DNA from: Ralstonia pickettii | GTDB lineage: Bacteria > Pseudomonadota > Gammaproteobacteria > Burkholderiales > Burkholderiaceae | Reading direction: 5' to 3' | Assembly (NCBI RefSeq): GCF_001699815.1 | Contig: NZ_MCGB01000087.1 | Coordinates: 1 to 64,000 of the forward strand | Length of the DNA stretch: 64,000 bases | Shown here: in pieces, positions 17,033 through 26,263 of the stretch | Position numbering within the stretch: position 1 is the stretch's first letter | Layout of the letters: each line of letters starts with the position of its first letter | Notes under the pieces: model-generated | What the model saw: the letters and a program-made list of their open reading frames with translations, nothing else | What the model was told of the DNA's origin: nothing | The model's database searches: none | Made by a program: the position numbers and the translations under genes

Positions 17033-18472
17033 ATGACACCCGACAACCTGATTCCGGCCTTGCACGACATCGTGGGGGCCGCCAATGTTCTGACCGGCGA
17101 CGACTGCGCCGAATACGAATCCGATTGGCGCCAGCGCGTGCGCGGCAAGGCGCTGTGCGTGGTGCGGCCCGGCTGCACGGCCGAAGTGGCCGCGGTCGTG
17201 CGCGCGTGCGCACAAGCCGGTGTGTCCATCGTGCCGCAGGGTGGCAATACGGGCCTGGTGGAAGGCTCGGTGCCCGATGCCAGCGGCGGGCAAATCATCC
17301 TGAGCCTGCGCCGCATGCAGACCGTGCGCGCCATCGACGCCGCCAACATGACGATGACGGTGGACGCCGGTTGCGTACTCCAGTCGCTGCAGGACGTGGC
17401 AAGCGAGGCCGGCATGCTGTTCCCGCTGAGCCTGGGTGCGGAAGGCAGTTGCACGATCGGCGGCAACCTGGCGACCAACGCGGGCGGCACGCAGGTGCTG
17501 CGCTATGGCAACGCGCGCGAGCTATGCCTGGGGCTGGAAGTTGTGCTGGCCGACGGGCAAGTCTGGGAGAACCTGCAAGGCCTGCGCAAGGACAACACCG
17601 GCTATGACCTGCGCAATCTGTTCATCGGTAGCGAGGGCACGCTGGGCATCATCACGGCGGCCACGCTGCGGCTGTATCCGCAACCGGCCGCGCAATTGAC
17701 GGCGTGGGCTGCGGCGCCGTCGCTGCAAGCCGCCACAGCATTGCTGGCGTTGTCGCACCGGCATCTGTCTGCGGCGCTCACGGGTTTTGAGGTCATGAGC
17801 CAGGAAGGGCTCAGGCTGGTCGACACGCACTATCCGCATCTGCGCGTGCCGATGTGGCGCGAAACAATGTGGTGCGTGCTGCTGGAAGCGTCCGACAGTG
17901 AATCCGAGGCGCATGCCCGCGCGCAGTTTGAACACCTGTTGGAAACCGCGATGGAAGACGGCATCGTGACCGACGCGATCATTGCCGAAAACATCCGGCA
18001 GGCGCACGACCTGTGGCACATCCGCGAAAGCATCACCCTGGCCCAGGCAGCCGAAGGACCCAACATCAAACACGATGTCTCGGTGCCGATCTCACGCATT
18101 CCCGAGTTCGTGGCGCAGACCGATGCGCAACTGCAGGCGCTGGCGCCCGGGCTGCGGCTCATCAACTTCGGGCACCTGGGTGATGGGAACCTGCACTACA
18201 ACGTGCAGGCTCCGGCGGGGGCGGACGCTGCAGCGTTCGTTGCCGCGCATGAGGCTGCGATCGGCGATGCGGTGTACCGGTCCGTCCACCGCTTTGGCGG
18301 TTCGATCTCGGCTGAACATGGCATCGGCGCGCTCAAGCGCGATCACCTTCCGCACTACAAGGCGCCGGTCGCCCTGCAGTTGATGCAGACCATCAAGCAG
18401 GCGCTCGACCCGCAATGCCTGCTGAACCCGGGGCGCGTGCTCGAACGGCCGCGGGGTCAGATGGCGCGATAG
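17033..18472 (+). CDS. FAD-binding dehydrogenase, probable D-2-hydroxyglutarate dehydrogenase
   Basis: The 479-residue flavoprotein is of the vanillyl-alcohol-oxidase/GlcD family. The N-terminal FAD-binding domain shows CVVRPGCTAEVAAVVRAC and VPQGGNTGLVEGSVP, then TNAGGTQVLRYG and GSEGTLGIITAATLR. The C-terminal domain has the metal/substrate motif FGHLGDGNLHYNV and EHGIGALK. It resembles D2HGDH and would oxidise D-2-hydroxyglutarate to 2-oxoglutarate, passing electrons to the respiratory chain through ETF or quinone. D-lactate or glycolate activity is the main alternative, but the position behind hglS favours D-2-hydroxyglutarate. Its 3-prime end overlaps the convergent IclR gene by 16 bases. 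Confidence 0.87.
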   Translation: MTPDNLIPALHDIVGAANVLTGDDCAEYESDWRQRVRGKALCVVRPGCTAEVAAVVRACAQAGVSIVPQGGNTGLVEGSVPDASGGQIILSLRRMQTVRAIDAANMTMTVDAGCVLQSLQDVASEAGMLFPLSLGAEGSCTIGGNLATNAGGTQVLRYGNARELCLGLEVVLADGQVWENLQGLRKDNTGYDLRNLFIGSEGTLGIITAATLRLYPQPAAQLTAWAAAPSLQAATALLALSHRHLSAALTGFEVMSQEGLRLVDTHYPHLRVPMWRETMWCVLLEASDSESEAHARAQFEHLLETAMEDGIVTDAIIAENIRQAHDLWHIRESITLAQAAEGPNIKHDVSVPISRIPEFVAQTDAQLQALAPGLRLINFGHLGDGNLHYNVQAPAGADAAAFVAAHEAAIGDAVYRSVHRFGGSISAEHGIGALKRDHLPHYKAPVALQLMQTIKQALDPQCLLNPGRVLERPRGQMAR

Positions 18473-19299
18473 GTATCGCTCACGGCCATTGATTGCATGG
18501 GGCGACGCAGCGTCGGATCAAACGGATTGATCTGCGTGGTCAGCCGATTGGCCTCGCGCAGCAGCATGTCGTAGACGATGGGCAGGCGATCGGCGCTCAG
18601 GCGGTTGGCGAGCGTACCGACGGAAAGCGCGGCGACGACGTTGCCATTGCGATCGAACACGGGCACGGCAATACCAGCCATGCCTTCAAGCAGCCCGTCC
18701 GTTTTGGCGCTGTAGCCGCGCTCGCGTGCCTTCCTGACCTCGGAGCGCAGATAGACCTCGTCGTAGACGCTGTAGTGCCGGATGCGCGGCAGGTTGTAGC
18801 GCAGCACTTCCTCCTGCTCGGCGTCGGGCAGGTGCGCGAGGATCACCAGCGCGCCCTGGCCGACGCCGAGTTCGATCCGGCCGCCCACATCGCCGGTGAA
18901 GGTGCGAATGGGGTACTGCCCTTCCACGCGATCCAGGCACACCGCATCGAAGCCCGAGCGCACCAGCAGCAGCACCGTGTCGCCCAGGCTGGCATTCAGC
19001 CGCAGCAAGGCCGGCCGGGCGACGGAGCGCAAGTCGTTCACCGCGCCCGCCTGGGCCGCCAGGCAGAAGAGGTCCAGGCTCAGCCGGTACAGCTTGTTCT
19101 GCTGGTCCTGCTCGACCATGCCTTCCTGCGTGAGCCCCTGCAGCAGGCGGTGGGTGGTGGCGGGGGTCATCCCCAGCGTCTTGGCCAGGTAGGTGACGCG
19201 CACACCTTGGTGCTGCTGCTCCGCCATGGTGCGCAGGATCTGGAAGGTGCGGTGCATGGCGCTGCGCTGATGCGCGTCGTCTTCGGAATCGACAGACAT
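18457..19299 (-). CDS. IclR-family transcriptional regulator
   Basis: The 280-residue protein has the IclR N-terminal winged helix (FQILRTMAEQQHQGVRVTYLA, then TPATTHRLLQGLTQEGMV across residues 20-65) and the C-terminal effector domain with GLLEGMAGIAVPVFDRNGNV. It is divergent from the ABC importer/dehydrogenase operon. The 19-bp palindrome at 19335-19353 in the shared upstream region fits an IclR binding site, so it most likely represses that operon until substrate is present. The 3-prime end overlaps the preceding convergent dehydrogenase gene. Confidence 0.88.
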   Translation of the reverse strand: MSVDSEDDAHQRSAMHRTFQILRTMAEQQHQGVRVTYLAKTLGMTPATTHRLLQGLTQEGMVEQDQQNKLYRLSLDLFCLAAQAGAVNDLRSVARPALLRLNASLGDTVLLLVRSGFDAVCLDRVEGQYPIRTFTGDVGGRIELGVGQGALVILAHLPDAEQEEVLRYNLPRIRHYSVYDEVYLRSEVRKARERGYSAKTDGLLEGMAGIAVPVFDRNGNVVAALSVGTLANRLSADRLPIVYDMLLREANRLTTQINPFDPTLRRPMQSMAVSDTYRAI

Positions 19300-19334
19300 A
19301 AAGCTGGAATGGACTGAATTTGGTGGATCGATTG

Positions 19335-19353
19335 TATTCCGATGAACGGAATA
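19335..19353. promoter_or_regulatory. Palindromic operator, probable IclR site
   Basis: TATTCCGATGAACGGAATA has perfect 7-bp arms around a 5-bp centre. It lies 36 bp before the IclR start and 133 bp before the ABC ATPase start. IclR-family operators are often TTCCG/CGGAA-like palindromes of this size. The surrounding 130 bases are AT-rich compared with the window, as expected of a divergent promoter region. Confidence 0.6.
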
Positions 19354-19485
19354 AATACGAGAAAAATTCCAATTACAGCGTATACACCTAGGCGTAGTCG
19401 ACGTTTTGGCACACCTGTTGCAATAGCATATCCATATTGTTCAATTGGAAGAGTCGGCGACGCCCCCAGTCGCAAAGGATCACCG

Positions 19486-20550
19486 ATGAGTTTTCTGCGC
19501 CTGAACCATGTCTCCAAGCAGTACGGCGACCTGCGGGTCGTTCAGGACTTCAACCTGAACGTGCATAAGGGCGAGTTCGTCTCGCTGCTGGGCCCATCGG
19601 GCTGCGGCAAGACGACGACGCTGCAGATGATTGCGGGCTTCGCGGAGGTGACGGAAGGCTCGATCGAGCTGGACGACAAGGACATCACCCGCGCCAAGGC
19701 CAACGCGCGCGGCCTGGGGATCGTGTTCCAGACCTACGCGCTGTTCCCGCACATGACGGTGCGCGAGAACGTGGAGTTCGGGCTGGAGATGCGCAAGTGC
19801 CCGGCAGCGGAACGCCGCGAGCGCGCCATGCAGACGCTGGCGCTCGTGCATCTGGACAAACATATCGATCGCTACCCGCGTGAGCTGTCGGGCGGCCAAC
19901 GCCAGCGCGTGGCCCTGGCACGCGCGCTGGTCATCAAACCGCCGGTGCTGCTGCTGGACGAGCCGCTGTCGAACCTGGACGCCAAGCTGCGCGAAGAGAT
20001 GCAGTTCGAGCTGCGTGAAATCCAGCGCAAGGTCGGCACGACCACCATCATGGTCACCCACGACCAGGCCGAAGCCATGTCGATCAGCGACCGCGTGGTC
20101 GTCATGGAGGCAGGCCGCATCACGCAGGTGGATACGCCGCTGGCGGTGTATGAGCATCCGAGCAATGCATTCATCTCCACCTTTGTCGGCAAGGCCAATC
20201 TGCTGCATGCAGCAGTGGTATCCGGCGCCAATGGCGAACTTCGCGCCTCGGTCGGGGCCGTGGAGCTGGCGCTGCCACCGGGCACGCCGGCGGGCAGCAA
20301 GGTCGTACTGGCGCTGCGCCCCGAAAAAATGACGTGCAACGCCGACGGCAACGGCCGCTGCGAAGGCCGCGTGACCGAACGCTTCTTCCTCGGCAACCAG
20401 TGGATGTACACCGTCGACACGCCGCTGGGCGCGATGCTGGTATCCGCCGTGAACGATGGCGACGCCCCGCGCGAAGTGGGCCAGACCGTGGGCGTGGATT
20501 GGCAAGACCGCTATGTGCGCGTGATCGGCACCGAGGGCAACGCAGCATGA
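19486..20550 (+). CDS. ABC importer ATP-binding protein, PotA-like
   Basis: The 354-residue ATPase is of the spermidine/putrescine/opine importer class. Walker A is LLGPSGCGKTTT, the signature ELSGGQRQRVALARAL, and Walker B VLLLDEPLSNLDA, followed by the switch His in MVTHDQAEAM. The C-terminal TOBE domain (about 280-350) is present. The frame is open upstream to 19342, but that part crosses the IclR palindrome, and the ATG at 19486 begins the family-typical N-terminus MSFLRLNHVSKQYG. The stop overlaps the permease start by ATGA. Confidence 0.92.
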   Translation: MSFLRLNHVSKQYGDLRVVQDFNLNVHKGEFVSLLGPSGCGKTTTLQMIAGFAEVTEGSIELDDKDITRAKANARGLGIVFQTYALFPHMTVRENVEFGLEMRKCPAAERRERAMQTLALVHLDKHIDRYPRELSGGQRQRVALARALVIKPPVLLLDEPLSNLDAKLREEMQFELREIQRKVGTTTIMVTHDQAEAMSISDRVVVMEAGRITQVDTPLAVYEHPSNAFISTFVGKANLLHAAVVSGANGELRASVGAVELALPPGTPAGSKVVLALRPEKMTCNADGNGRCEGRVTERFFLGNQWMYTVDTPLGAMLVSAVNDGDAPREVGQTVGVDWQDRYVRVIGTEGNAA

Positions 20551-21404
20551 GCCGCAGACCGATCTGGGTGCCGTGGAGCATGACCGGCCCGGCGCTGGCG
20601 CTCTTCGGCGTGATGTTGTTCGTGCCGCTGGCGCTGAGCGTGATGCTGTCGTTCAACGCGTTCGACGCCGACAAAGGCCCCATTGCGGGCACCTTCACGT
20701 TTGCGCACTACCTGCACGTGGTGCAAGACCCGTACTACTACGAAATCTTCTGGCGCACGCTGCGCGTGTCGGCGGTCGTGACGCTGATCTGCATCCTGAT
20801 CGGCGCGCCCGAGGCCTACATCCTCAGCCGGATGCGCAAGCCCTGGCGCTCGATCTTTCTGCTCGTCATCCTGGCGCCGCTGCTGATCTCGGTCGTGGTG
20901 CGCGCATTCGGCTGGAGCATGCTGCTCGGGCCCGAAGGCTTGATCAACGCCGCGTTCAAGGCCGTTGGCATCGGCCCGGTCAAGCTGCTGTACAACGAGA
21001 CGGCCGTGGTGATTGCGCTGGTGCACGTGATGTTGCCGTTCATGGTGATTCCTGTGTGGACGTCACTGCAAAAGCTCGACCCGTGGGTGGAAAACGCCGC
21101 GCTGTCGTTGTCCGCCTCGCATTTCACGACGTTGCGCCGCGTGGTGCTGCCGCAGGTCATGCCGGGCATCCTGTCGGGCAGCCTCATCGTGTTCGGCCTT
21201 GCGGCCAGCTCATTCGCCATTCCGGGGCTGCTTGGCGGGCGCCGCGTGAAGATGGTCGCCACGCTCATCTACGACGAATACCTGAACGAACTGAACTGGC
21301 CGCTGGGCGCTGCCATTGCGCTGATCCTGCTGGCGGCCAACCTCGTCATCATGCTCGGCTGGAACCGCATGATCGAAGGCCGCTACAAGAAGACGTTGGG
21401 CTGA
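20547..21404 (+). CDS. ABC importer permease, PotB-like
   Basis: The 285-residue inner-membrane protein has about six membrane segments, starting with ALALFGVMLFVPLALSVML. The cytoplasmic EAA loop that docks the ATPase is seen at ENAALSLSASHFTTLRRVVLP. It is translationally coupled to the ATPase by an ATGA overlap and pairs with the permease that follows. Confidence 0.9.
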   Translation: MSRRPIWVPWSMTGPALALFGVMLFVPLALSVMLSFNAFDADKGPIAGTFTFAHYLHVVQDPYYYEIFWRTLRVSAVVTLICILIGAPEAYILSRMRKPWRSIFLLVILAPLLISVVVRAFGWSMLLGPEGLINAAFKAVGIGPVKLLYNETAVVIALVHVMLPFMVIPVWTSLQKLDPWVENAALSLSASHFTTLRRVVLPQVMPGILSGSLIVFGLAASSFAIPGLLGGRRVKMVATLIYDEYLNELNWPLGAAIALILLAANLVIMLGWNRMIEGRYKKTLG

Positions 21405-21414
21405 AGGAGCGCAC

Positions 21415-22209
21415 ATGCAAAAGAACGGACCGCTCGCGCTCATCTTCAACGCGCTCGTCATCACCTTCATGCTGGCACCGCTGGTGATCGTGTGCATCGT
21501 CGCCTTCACGCCCGAAGAAACGCTCACGCTGCCCACCAGCCATTTCTCGCTGCGCTGGTTCGACCAGGTGCTGCATCACCCCGACTTCGTGCAGTCGTTC
21601 TGGAACAGCCTCTGGCTGGGCCTGGCGGCGGCCACGCTGTCGACCGCACTGGCGGTGCCGGCGGCCATGGCCATCGTCCGCTTCCGCGCCCCGGGCCTGC
21701 AGTATCTGCAAGGCGTGTTTCTGTCGCCGCTGATCATTCCGCACCTGGTGCTGGGCGTGGCGCTGCTGCGCATGTTCTCGCTGGTGGGCGGGCAAGGCAG
21801 CTTCGGCTGGCTGATCTTCGCGCACGCGCTGATCGTCACGCCGTACACGATGCGGCTGGTGATGGCGGCGCTGGTGGGCTTTGACCACTCGGTCGAGCAC
21901 GCCGCCTATTCGCTGGGTGCGAGCAGCTTCACGGTGTTCCGCCGCATGACGCTGCCGATGATCCTGCCGGGCATCACGGGCGGTTGGCTGCTGGCCTTCA
22001 TCAACAGCTTTGATGAACTGACGATGTCGATCTTCGTGGTGTCGCCCGCCACCGTCACGCTGCCGGTGCGCATGTACATGTACGCCACGGAATCGCTTGA
22101 CCCGATGATGGCCGCCGTCTCGGCGCTGATCGTCTTCCTCACGCTCGCGCTGATGCTGCTGCTGGACAAGGTCTATGGCCTCGACCGAATTCTGATCGGC
22201 AAGCATTGA
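21415..22209 (+). CDS. ABC importer permease, PotC-like
   Basis: The 264-residue second permease has about six membrane segments and an EAA loop at EHAAYSLGASSFTVFRRMTLP. AAGGAG precedes its ATG, 10 bases after the first permease stop. With the preceding genes it forms a heterodimeric PotBC-type channel. PotABCD-class importers also carry opines, amino-acid derivatives and quaternary amines, so the class does not fix the substrate. Confidence 0.9.
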   Translation: MQKNGPLALIFNALVITFMLAPLVIVCIVAFTPEETLTLPTSHFSLRWFDQVLHHPDFVQSFWNSLWLGLAAATLSTALAVPAAMAIVRFRAPGLQYLQGVFLSPLIIPHLVLGVALLRMFSLVGGQGSFGWLIFAHALIVTPYTMRLVMAALVGFDHSVEHAAYSLGASSFTVFRRMTLPMILPGITGGWLLAFINSFDELTMSIFVVSPATVTLPVRMYMYATESLDPMMAAVSALIVFLTLALMLLLDKVYGLDRILIGKH

Positions 22210-22222
22210 GACAGGGACCACG

Positions 22223-22549
22223 ATGAATGCTCCTGCAAACCGCTCTGCCCGCGCGCAGCTCCAGCGCCTCAAAGAGCGCAATCGCCCCACAGTGGCCTTC
22301 GTGCTAGACGGGCAGCCCGCTGAAGCCCTTGCCGGGGACACCGTCCTGACGGCCGTGCTTACGCAAATACGCCAGTTGCGCATCAATGAATTCAGCCAGC
22401 AGCCGCGCGCGGGTTTCTGCCTGATGGGCGCATGCCAGGACTGCTGGGTGCGCCTGGCCGATGGCAAATCGCTGCGTGCCTGCCAGACCATGATCGAACC
22501 CGGCATGCACATCTGCACGCAGCCGGCCGGCAACCAGGGGGCCGCGTGA
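22223..22549 (+). CDS. [2Fe-2S] subunit of a three-component amine dehydrogenase (HcnA-like)
   Basis: This 108-residue plant-type ferredoxin subunit has cysteines in GFCLMGACQDC and a distal RACQ, the usual CxxxxCxxC...C cluster ligands. It resembles HcnA of hydrogen cyanide synthase and the small subunits of opine, sarcosine and D-hydroxyproline dehydrogenases, which shuttle electrons between two flavins. The next two genes encode the matching flavoprotein subunits and its stop overlaps the next start (TGATG). Confidence 0.85.
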   Translation: MNAPANRSARAQLQRLKERNRPTVAFVLDGQPAEALAGDTVLTAVLTQIRQLRINEFSQQPRAGFCLMGACQDCWVRLADGKSLRACQTMIEPGMHICTQPAGNQGAA

Positions 22550-23979
22550 TGACGCAACCCGCCCCCACGCTGCAGCGGCAGTCGCAAGAGGATCTGCCGC
22601 CCGTCGTCATCGGTGCCGGGCCGGCAGGTGTGCGTGCGGCGCAGACGCTGCTGGCGCACGGGCTCAAACCCATCGTGCTGGACGAAGCTCCGCGCGCCGG
22701 CGGCCAGATTTATCGCCGCCAGCCAGATGGCTTCGCCCGGAGTGCCGCAGATCTGTACGGCACCGAAGCCGAACGTGCGCAGGCAATACACGCCACCTTC
22801 GACCGCCTCCAATCCCAGATCGATTACCACCCGCAGACCCTGGTCTGGAATGCCCAGCCCGATCTGCTCGACCTGCTGCATGTGCCGACGCGCGCGGTCA
22901 GTAGCCTGCCGTGGCGCGATGTGATTGTCGCGACCGGCGCCACCGACCGCGTGCTGCCCGTCCCGGGTTGGACGCTGCCCGGCGTCTATACGCTGGGCGG
23001 TGCGCAAGTCGCGCTCAAATACCAGGGCTGTGCGATTGGCGATGCCGTGGTGTTTGCCGGCACCGGCCCGCTGCTGTATCTGGTGGCCTGCCAGTACGCG
23101 AAGGCCGGCGCGAATGTCGTGGCGGTGCTCGACACCGCACCGGCCTCCGCGCGCTACAAGGCGGCACCGGCCATGCTGGGCCAGCCCGCCGTCATGGCCA
23201 AGGGGTTGGCGCTGGTCGCCTGGCTCAAGCTGCACGGCATTCCCATGCACCACGGCGTGCGACTGCTGTGCGCCGAAGGCAATGCGGCGATCGAACAACT
23301 CGTGTGGCAAGACAGCGCCGGCCGCGAGCAGCGCACCGCATGCTCCGCGGTGGGCATGGGTTACGCGCTGCGGCCCGAAACGCAACTCGCCGATCTGCTG
23401 GGCTGCGCGTTCGAGTTTTCGGCGCTGCACCGCTGCCATGTACCGCGCATTGATGCGATGCGGCGCAGCTCCGTCGCGGGCGTCTATCTGGCAGGCGATG
23501 GCGCGGGCATCATGGGCGCCGACGCAGCCGAGTACTCCGGCGAATTGGCCGCGCTCGCCCTGTTGCAGGATCGGCAAATCACCGTCGACGCCGATCGCTT
23601 GGCCGCGCTGCGCCAGCGCCTGCAGAAGATCGAGCGGTTCCGCCACGCGCTGGAAGTCGCCTTCCCGTTTCCCGATGACTGGGCCGCGCACGCCGGCGAC
23701 GACCTGGTGGTGTGCCGCTGCGAAAACGTCACCGCCGGCACCCTTCGCCAGACGGCCGCCGAATGCGGCGTGCATGAACTGAATCGGCTGAAGGCACTGT
23801 GCCGGGTCGGCATGGGCCGCTGCCAGGGCCGGATGTGCGGCGCAGCGGCAGCCGAAATCCTGGCGCAAGCGCAGTCCGTTCCGCTGGCACAGGTGGGCCG
23901 GTTGCGCGGGCAGGCACCGATCAAGCCGCTGCCGCTGGATGTGACCGAGGTGATCGAACCGGAGGACCACCATGCGTGA
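22549..23979 (+). CDS. FAD/NAD(P)-type flavoprotein subunit (HcnB/opine oxidase A-like)
   Basis: The 476-residue flavoprotein has an N-terminal dinucleotide fold VVIGAGPAGVRAAQTLL and a second VVFAGTGPLLYLVACQYA region. Its C-terminus carries a BFD-like [2Fe-2S] domain with cysteines in VVCRCENVT and LCRVGMGRCQGRMCG. This is the alpha subunit layout of HcnB, OoxA and D-hydroxyproline dehydrogenase. It should pass electrons from the amine-oxidising subunit that follows to the respiratory chain. It overlaps both neighbours by a few bases, so the three subunits are made together. Confidence 0.87.
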   Translation: MTQPAPTLQRQSQEDLPPVVIGAGPAGVRAAQTLLAHGLKPIVLDEAPRAGGQIYRRQPDGFARSAADLYGTEAERAQAIHATFDRLQSQIDYHPQTLVWNAQPDLLDLLHVPTRAVSSLPWRDVIVATGATDRVLPVPGWTLPGVYTLGGAQVALKYQGCAIGDAVVFAGTGPLLYLVACQYAKAGANVVAVLDTAPASARYKAAPAMLGQPAVMAKGLALVAWLKLHGIPMHHGVRLLCAEGNAAIEQLVWQDSAGREQRTACSAVGMGYALRPETQLADLLGCAFEFSALHRCHVPRIDAMRRSSVAGVYLAGDGAGIMGADAAEYSGELAALALLQDRQITVDADRLAALRQRLQKIERFRHALEVAFPFPDDWAAHAGDDLVVCRCENVTAGTLRQTAAECGVHELNRLKALCRVGMGRCQGRMCGAAAAEILAQAQSVPLAQVGRLRGQAPIKPLPLDVTEVIEPEDHHA

Positions 23980-25105
23980 GCAGCTTGCATGCGACGTGGC
24001 CATCATCGGCGGCGGCATCATGGGCAGCGCCACGGCGCTGTTCCTGCGGCGGCGCGGGCTGACCGTCACCTTGCTCGAACGCGACCTGTGCGGCTCACGC
24101 TCCAGCGGCGTCAATTTTGGCGGTGTGCGGCGCCAGGGCCGCTCCATCGAGCAGCTGCCGCTGGCCCAGCGTTCGCACCAGATCTGGGGGCGCCTGACCG
24201 AGCTGATCGGTACCGAGGCCGAGTACGAGCGCAGCGGGCACTTCAAGATCGCGCGCAGCGTGGCCGACATGGAATCGCTGGCCAGCTATGCAGCGCGCAG
24301 CGAGGGTTTTGGCCTGGGGCTGCAGCTCATCGAAGGCCGGGCTGCGCTGCAGAAAGTTTTTCCGATGGGCGGCGAGCAGATCGTCGGCGGCTCGCTGTGC
24401 CCGGAAGATGGACAAGCCAATCCGCGCCTGCTGTCGCCCGCGTTCGCTCGCGCCGCGCAGGCTGCCGGCGCCGATGTGCGCGAGCACGCGCCGGTGCAAT
24501 CGGTCGAGCACGATGGTGCGCGCTTCGTCGTCCATGCTCGTCAACATGACCGCGATCTGGAGGTCAAAGCCTCCGCGCTGGTCAACTGCGCCGGAGCCTG
24601 GGCAGCCCAGTTTGCCGCGCAATGGGGCGAGCCCGTGCCCATGTTCACCATCCCGCCCACGATGGGCGTGACCGAACCGCTGCCGTTCTTCCTGCCCTGG
24701 AGCCTGGGCGTGGAAGGCGGCGGCATCTACTGCCGCCAGGTGCGGCGCGGCAATGTGGTGTTCGGCGGCGGGCGCGGCTACGTGCTGGACGACCAGCGAG
24801 CACGCTCGTCGCACGTGGCGATCCTGCGCCAGCTGCCGCAGTTGGCTGCCCTGCTGCCGCAACTCACGGGCGCCCACATCATCCGCACCTGGAGCGGCAC
24901 GGAAGGCAATCTGCCCGACGACCAGCCCGTGATTGGCCCCAGTGCCCGCCGCCCTGGCCTGTTCCACGCCTTCGGCTTTGCCGGCGCCGGCTTCCAACTC
25001 GGCCCCGGCGTGGGCGATGTCATGGCCGAGCTGATTGCCGAAGGCCGCACCACCACGCCGATCGAGCCCTTTTCCATCCAACGCTTTCTGCCACCCGCAG
25101 CTTGA
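23972..25105 (+). CDS. FAD-dependent amine/imino-acid dehydrogenase catalytic subunit (DAO family, HcnC-like)
   Basis: The 377-residue D-amino-acid-oxidase-fold protein has the N-terminal FAD motif VAIIGGGIMGSATALFLRRR and the conserved NFGGVRRQGRS segment. The C-terminal GFAGAGFQLGPGVGDVMAEL closes the flavin site. This subunit oxidises the C-N bond of the substrate. With the two subunits before it, it forms an HcnABC/OoxAB-type complex. The ALDH7 enzyme in the same operon handles 2-aminoadipate semialdehyde or its cyclic imine, so pipecolate or an N6-substituted lysine is the probable substrate (inference). GGAGG precedes the ATG. Confidence 0.87.
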   Translation: MREQLACDVAIIGGGIMGSATALFLRRRGLTVTLLERDLCGSRSSGVNFGGVRRQGRSIEQLPLAQRSHQIWGRLTELIGTEAEYERSGHFKIARSVADMESLASYAARSEGFGLGLQLIEGRAALQKVFPMGGEQIVGGSLCPEDGQANPRLLSPAFARAAQAAGADVREHAPVQSVEHDGARFVVHARQHDRDLEVKASALVNCAGAWAAQFAAQWGEPVPMFTIPPTMGVTEPLPFFLPWSLGVEGGGIYCRQVRRGNVVFGGGRGYVLDDQRARSSHVAILRQLPQLAALLPQLTGAHIIRTWSGTEGNLPDDQPVIGPSARRPGLFHAFGFAGAGFQLGPGVGDVMAELIAEGRTTTPIEPFSIQRFLPPAA

Positions 25106-25131
25106 TGCACTTGATGCCCCAGGAGACCACC

Positions 25132-26197
25132 ATGCTTGTGAAACACGCGAAAACATCGTTCACGTCCATCATTGCTGCGGCTGCCGGAACCGCGCTGCTC
25201 GCCGCCGGCGCCGCCCATGCGGAAACCAAGACGCTGTACATCGGCATGAACGGCGGCAACATGGAACGCACATACACGCAGTTCGTGTTCCCGCCGTTCG
25301 AGAAGGCCAACAACGTCAAGGTCGTCGTCGTGCCGGGCACCTCGACCGACATCCTCGCCAAGGCGCAGGCGACCAAAGGCAAGGCTCAGATGCACGTGAT
25401 GACGCTGGACGACGGTGTCATGTTCCGCGCCATCGGCATGGGGGCTGTGCGAAAAGCTCAAGCCCACGGCCAACCTGTCGGCCGTGCCCGCCATTGCGCA
25501 CCTCAAGGGGGACTACGCGGTGGGCCTGTCGATGGGGCTGACCGGCCTCGCCTACAGCACCAAGATCTTCGCCGACAAGGGCTGGACGCCGCCCACCTCG
25601 TGGGGCGATCTGGCTGACCCGAAATACAAGGGCAAGGTGGTCGTGCAATCCATGCCGGCTTCGTCGTTCGGGCTGGACGCTTTCCTGATGTTCAACCGGC
25701 TGAAGGGCGGCACCGAAAAGAACGTCGACCCGGCTTTCAAGGCATGGCCCACGACCATCGGCCCGAACGTGGTCGAGTACATCCCCAACTCGTCGAAGGT
25801 GGTGGAGATGATGCAGGCGGGTGATGCGGCGCTGTTCCCCTACACGCTCACGCAGGTGGAGCTGATGAAATCGAAGGGCATCCCCATGGAATTTGTCGCA
25901 CCCAAGGAAGGCGCTGTCGTTCTGCTGACGGCGCAGTGCGTGCTGGCCAACAACCCGGATGCCGAGCTGGCGCAGAAGCTCGCGGACTACCTGATCAGCC
26001 CCGAGGCGCAGGCACTCGCCATGGAAAACGGCTCCTACAATCCAGTTAACCCCAAGGCCCCGCTCAAGGGCAAGGCGGCGGAAGAGCAGAACAAGATGAA
26101 CACCATCCTGAAGACGGCCGTTGCGCTGGACTGGGACGTGATCAACGCCGAGCGCCCGGAATGGAGCAAGCGCTGGAACCGCATCGTCGAGCGTTGA
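25132..26197 (+). pseudogene. ABC importer substrate-binding protein, frameshifted
   Basis: This is the PotD-like periplasmic binding protein of the importer. It starts MLVKHAKTSF with a clear signal peptide ending near AAHA, then KTLYIGMNGGNMERTY. The frame is right up to FRAIGMG; after a run of five G at 25440-25444 the natural sequence LCEKLKPTANLSAVP continues in another frame and runs intact to RWNRIVER at 26197. One G fewer would restore a roughly 354-residue protein. It is either a single-base error in a homopolymer or a real, possibly recent, inactivation. Codon use on both sides is normal. AGGAG precedes the start. Confidence 0.85.
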
Positions 26198-26263
26198 GCG
26201 TCAGCACCGCCGCACCGCAACAGTTTTTCGATTGAACACGAGAGAACAGCAAGGATTCGCGCC

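Noticed and set aside
19342-19485. Upstream extension of the ABC ATPase frame
   Set aside because: The added residues are unlike the family and cross the palindromic operator; a normal start follows at 19486.
21349-24270. A 973-residue open frame antisense to the permease and dehydrogenase subunit genes
   Set aside because: It overlaps four recognised genes and shows no domain; long antisense frames are expected at this GC content.
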